Source of the DNA: Clostridiaceae bacterium | GTDB taxonomy: Bacteria; Bacillota_A; Clostridia; Clostridiales; Clostridiaceae | DNA length: 64,000 bases | Assembly (NCBI GenBank): GCA_029256485.1 | Contig: JAQSXU010000004.1 | Coordinates: 35,132-99,131, forward strand | Direction of reading: 5' to 3' | Shown here: positions 63,043 to 64,000 of the stretch, in pieces | Position numbering within the stretch: position 1 is the first letter of the stretch | Layout of the letters: each line of letters starts with the position of its first letter | Made by a program: the position numbers and the translations under genes | Notes under the pieces: generated by a model | Told to the model about the DNA's origin: nothing | Seen by the model: only the letters and a program-made list of their open reading frames with translations | Databases searched by the model: none

Positions 63043-63070
63043 TAAAAAAGAAGCAAAGAGCTTCTTTTTC
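63043..63070 (-). terminator. Rho-independent terminator
   Basis: AAAAAAGAAGC / GCTTCTTTTT, downstream of the gene ending at 63082. Confidence 0.75.
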
Positions 63071-63081
63071 CAATTCAACTA

Positions 63082-63219
63082 TTATATTACTGAAATAAAT
63101 GCACTTATACATAGAACTATTAAAACAGACATTACAGCTAAAGCTTTAACGATATTACCTTCTGACTTTTTAATTTCGTTATAAACTAATTCTTCAGTAT
63201 ATTTTGATTCATAATTCAT
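63082..63219 (-). CDS. Small membrane protein, 45 aa
   Basis: A 45-residue protein with a charged N-terminal half and one membrane span at about 24-45. Upstream AGGGGGATG is a fair ribosome site 12 bases away. Its own terminator supports a real unit. Confidence 0.5.
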   Translation of the reverse strand: MNYESKYTEELVYNEIKKSEGNIVKALAVMSVLIVLCISAFISVI

Positions 63220-63527
63220 TTATTATCACATCCCCCTATTTATATAAAATTTCATTTTCCATTTATATTAATTTTTATTATCTTATGCAAATAGATAGAT
63301 ATATAAAACTTAAAAATTGTCAATAAACAAACAATAATCAAATAACAAGTTTTGTTTTGAAGTGCATTTTTCCATAATTAAATATTTTTATTAAAAACAA
63401 TACCTGTTTTTTTATAATTAAAATCATTATTATAGTAGCGTTTTAACTGAATCTGTTATATAATTATGATAGTTGATTCCAATATTCATATATTAAGACT
63501 TATAAGTAATAAGTGGAGGTGTTTGAA
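63220..63527. other. Divergent intergenic region
   Basis: A 308-bp AT-rich gap between divergent genes. It should hold promoters for both sides; I see no confident -35/-10 pair and no repeat. Confidence 0.4.
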
Positions 63528-63866
63528 ATGAATGTATGTAAAATAGTTGACTCAGTATATATCCCATCAGAAAGTATTACATTTCAAGGAGATTGGAAAA
63601 AAACACAAAAATATAAAGATAAAGGATATAAAGTAAAAGAGTTAGGAAAAGGAAATGGCAATTGGATAGCTACAAAACCTGCTCAAGCTTTATTTACATT
63701 AAACTGTGAGAATGAAAATCATAAAGTTAATTTGACATATGAAATAAAAGATTATTACGATAAAAAGAAAATGACAGAAACGCTATTTGATAAATTTGTT
63801 AATGAAATTAATAAGGAAAAAATGACAATATATTTTTCAGAAGGTAACGAATTTATTATAAAATGA
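63528..63866 (+). CDS. Hypothetical protein, 112 aa
   Basis: Start at the ATG eight bases after GGAGG (a GTG at 63513 overlaps that site). A basic 112-residue alpha/beta protein, not recognised. The remaining 134 bp of the window show no gene; a new unit may start beyond the edge. Confidence 0.6.
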   Translation: MNVCKIVDSVYIPSESITFQGDWKKTQKYKDKGYKVKELGKGNGNWIATKPAQALFTLNCENENHKVNLTYEIKDYYDKKKMTETLFDKFVNEINKEKMTIYFSEGNEFIIK

Positions 63867-64000
63867 TATTTTAAGGCGGTGTCACCATATTAAAGTATGA
63901 TAATACTGATATTTTCTACGTTGTACTGTCCTATCATTCGAATTATGCGTTTAGCGTAGTACTGTTAATTTAATATTTACGATAATAAAAAACACAAGGT

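Noticed and set aside
1..64000. tRNA or rRNA genes
   Set aside because: I found no cloverleaf-like GC-rich segment with a GTTC arm; all GC-richer stems are terminators.

Overview
The window is very AT-rich, has AGGAG-type ribosome binding sites, uses TTG and GTG starts often, and is packed with short genes of about 50-200 residues. A SpoIIID-like regulator points to a spore-forming Clostridium-type host. dUTPase, RadA, UvrD-type helicases, orphan DNA methyltransferases, a YopX-like protein, an AP2/zinc protein and dozens of unrecognised small proteins suggest the accessory or early region of a large clostridial phage, phage-plasmid or megaplasmid. I see no virion genes, rRNA, tRNA, CRISPR array, transposase or recognisable replication initiator, so the exact replicon type is inference.

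Layout. 0-5.5 kb: small plus-strand genes, several with zinc-ribbon cysteines. 5.6-7.0 kb: a minus-strand ADP-ribosyltransferase-like/HD-domain fusion. 8.4-10.5 kb: a macro-domain protein coupled to an RlaP-type nucleotidyltransferase. 10.5-12.4 kb: tiny genes embedded in seven clusters of 12-bp-phased repeats. 13-18 kb: small genes, a CYTH-domain protein and a protein made of five helicase-associated repeats. 18.4-25 kb: a nuclease-helicase fusion and a second UvrD-like helicase. 25-37 kb: membrane zincin, DUF4314, a divergent ParB-like/radical-SAM pair, radA, a YqeY-like protein, and a DNA adenine methyltransferase that appears to start at ATT. 37-46 kb: membrane protein, an array of four hairpins, SpoIIID-like protein, EcoRI-type methyltransferase beside a decayed DUF262-HNH gene, lipoprotein. 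46-55 kb: small membrane proteins, two ART-like proteins, and a duplicated dUTPase region with one copy decaying. 55-56.5 kb: a non-coding stretch with 30-bp direct repeats. 56.5-64 kb: a 1121-residue protein with three GHKL ATPase modules and a C-terminal HExxH motif, flanked by two paralogous membrane/coiled-coil genes.

Three themes link the parts. First, ADP-ribose chemistry recurs: one ART-HD fusion, two more ART-like genes, one decayed ART-like gene and one macro-domain protein next to an RNA-repair-type nucleotidyltransferase. This suggests an attack/counter-attack toolkit. Second, at least seven promoters on both strands share a -35 region embedded in a TTGACTAT-GTCAA palindrome with the same 17-bp spacer, and an eighth locus carries the palindrome just after the -10. 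They precede both helicases, the methyltransferase and five membrane proteins, so they look like one regulon. Third, two non-coding regions (10.5-12.3 kb and 55.7-56.0 kb) hold phased short repeats typical of origins, centromeres or cooperative operators.

Gene decay is frequent (truncated paralogs, duplicated dut, several small genes broken at homopolymer runs), as expected for a large mobile replicon. Three intact-looking genes have no ATG/GTG/TTG at the position set by their Shine-Dalgarno sequence and seem to start at ATT or ATA.
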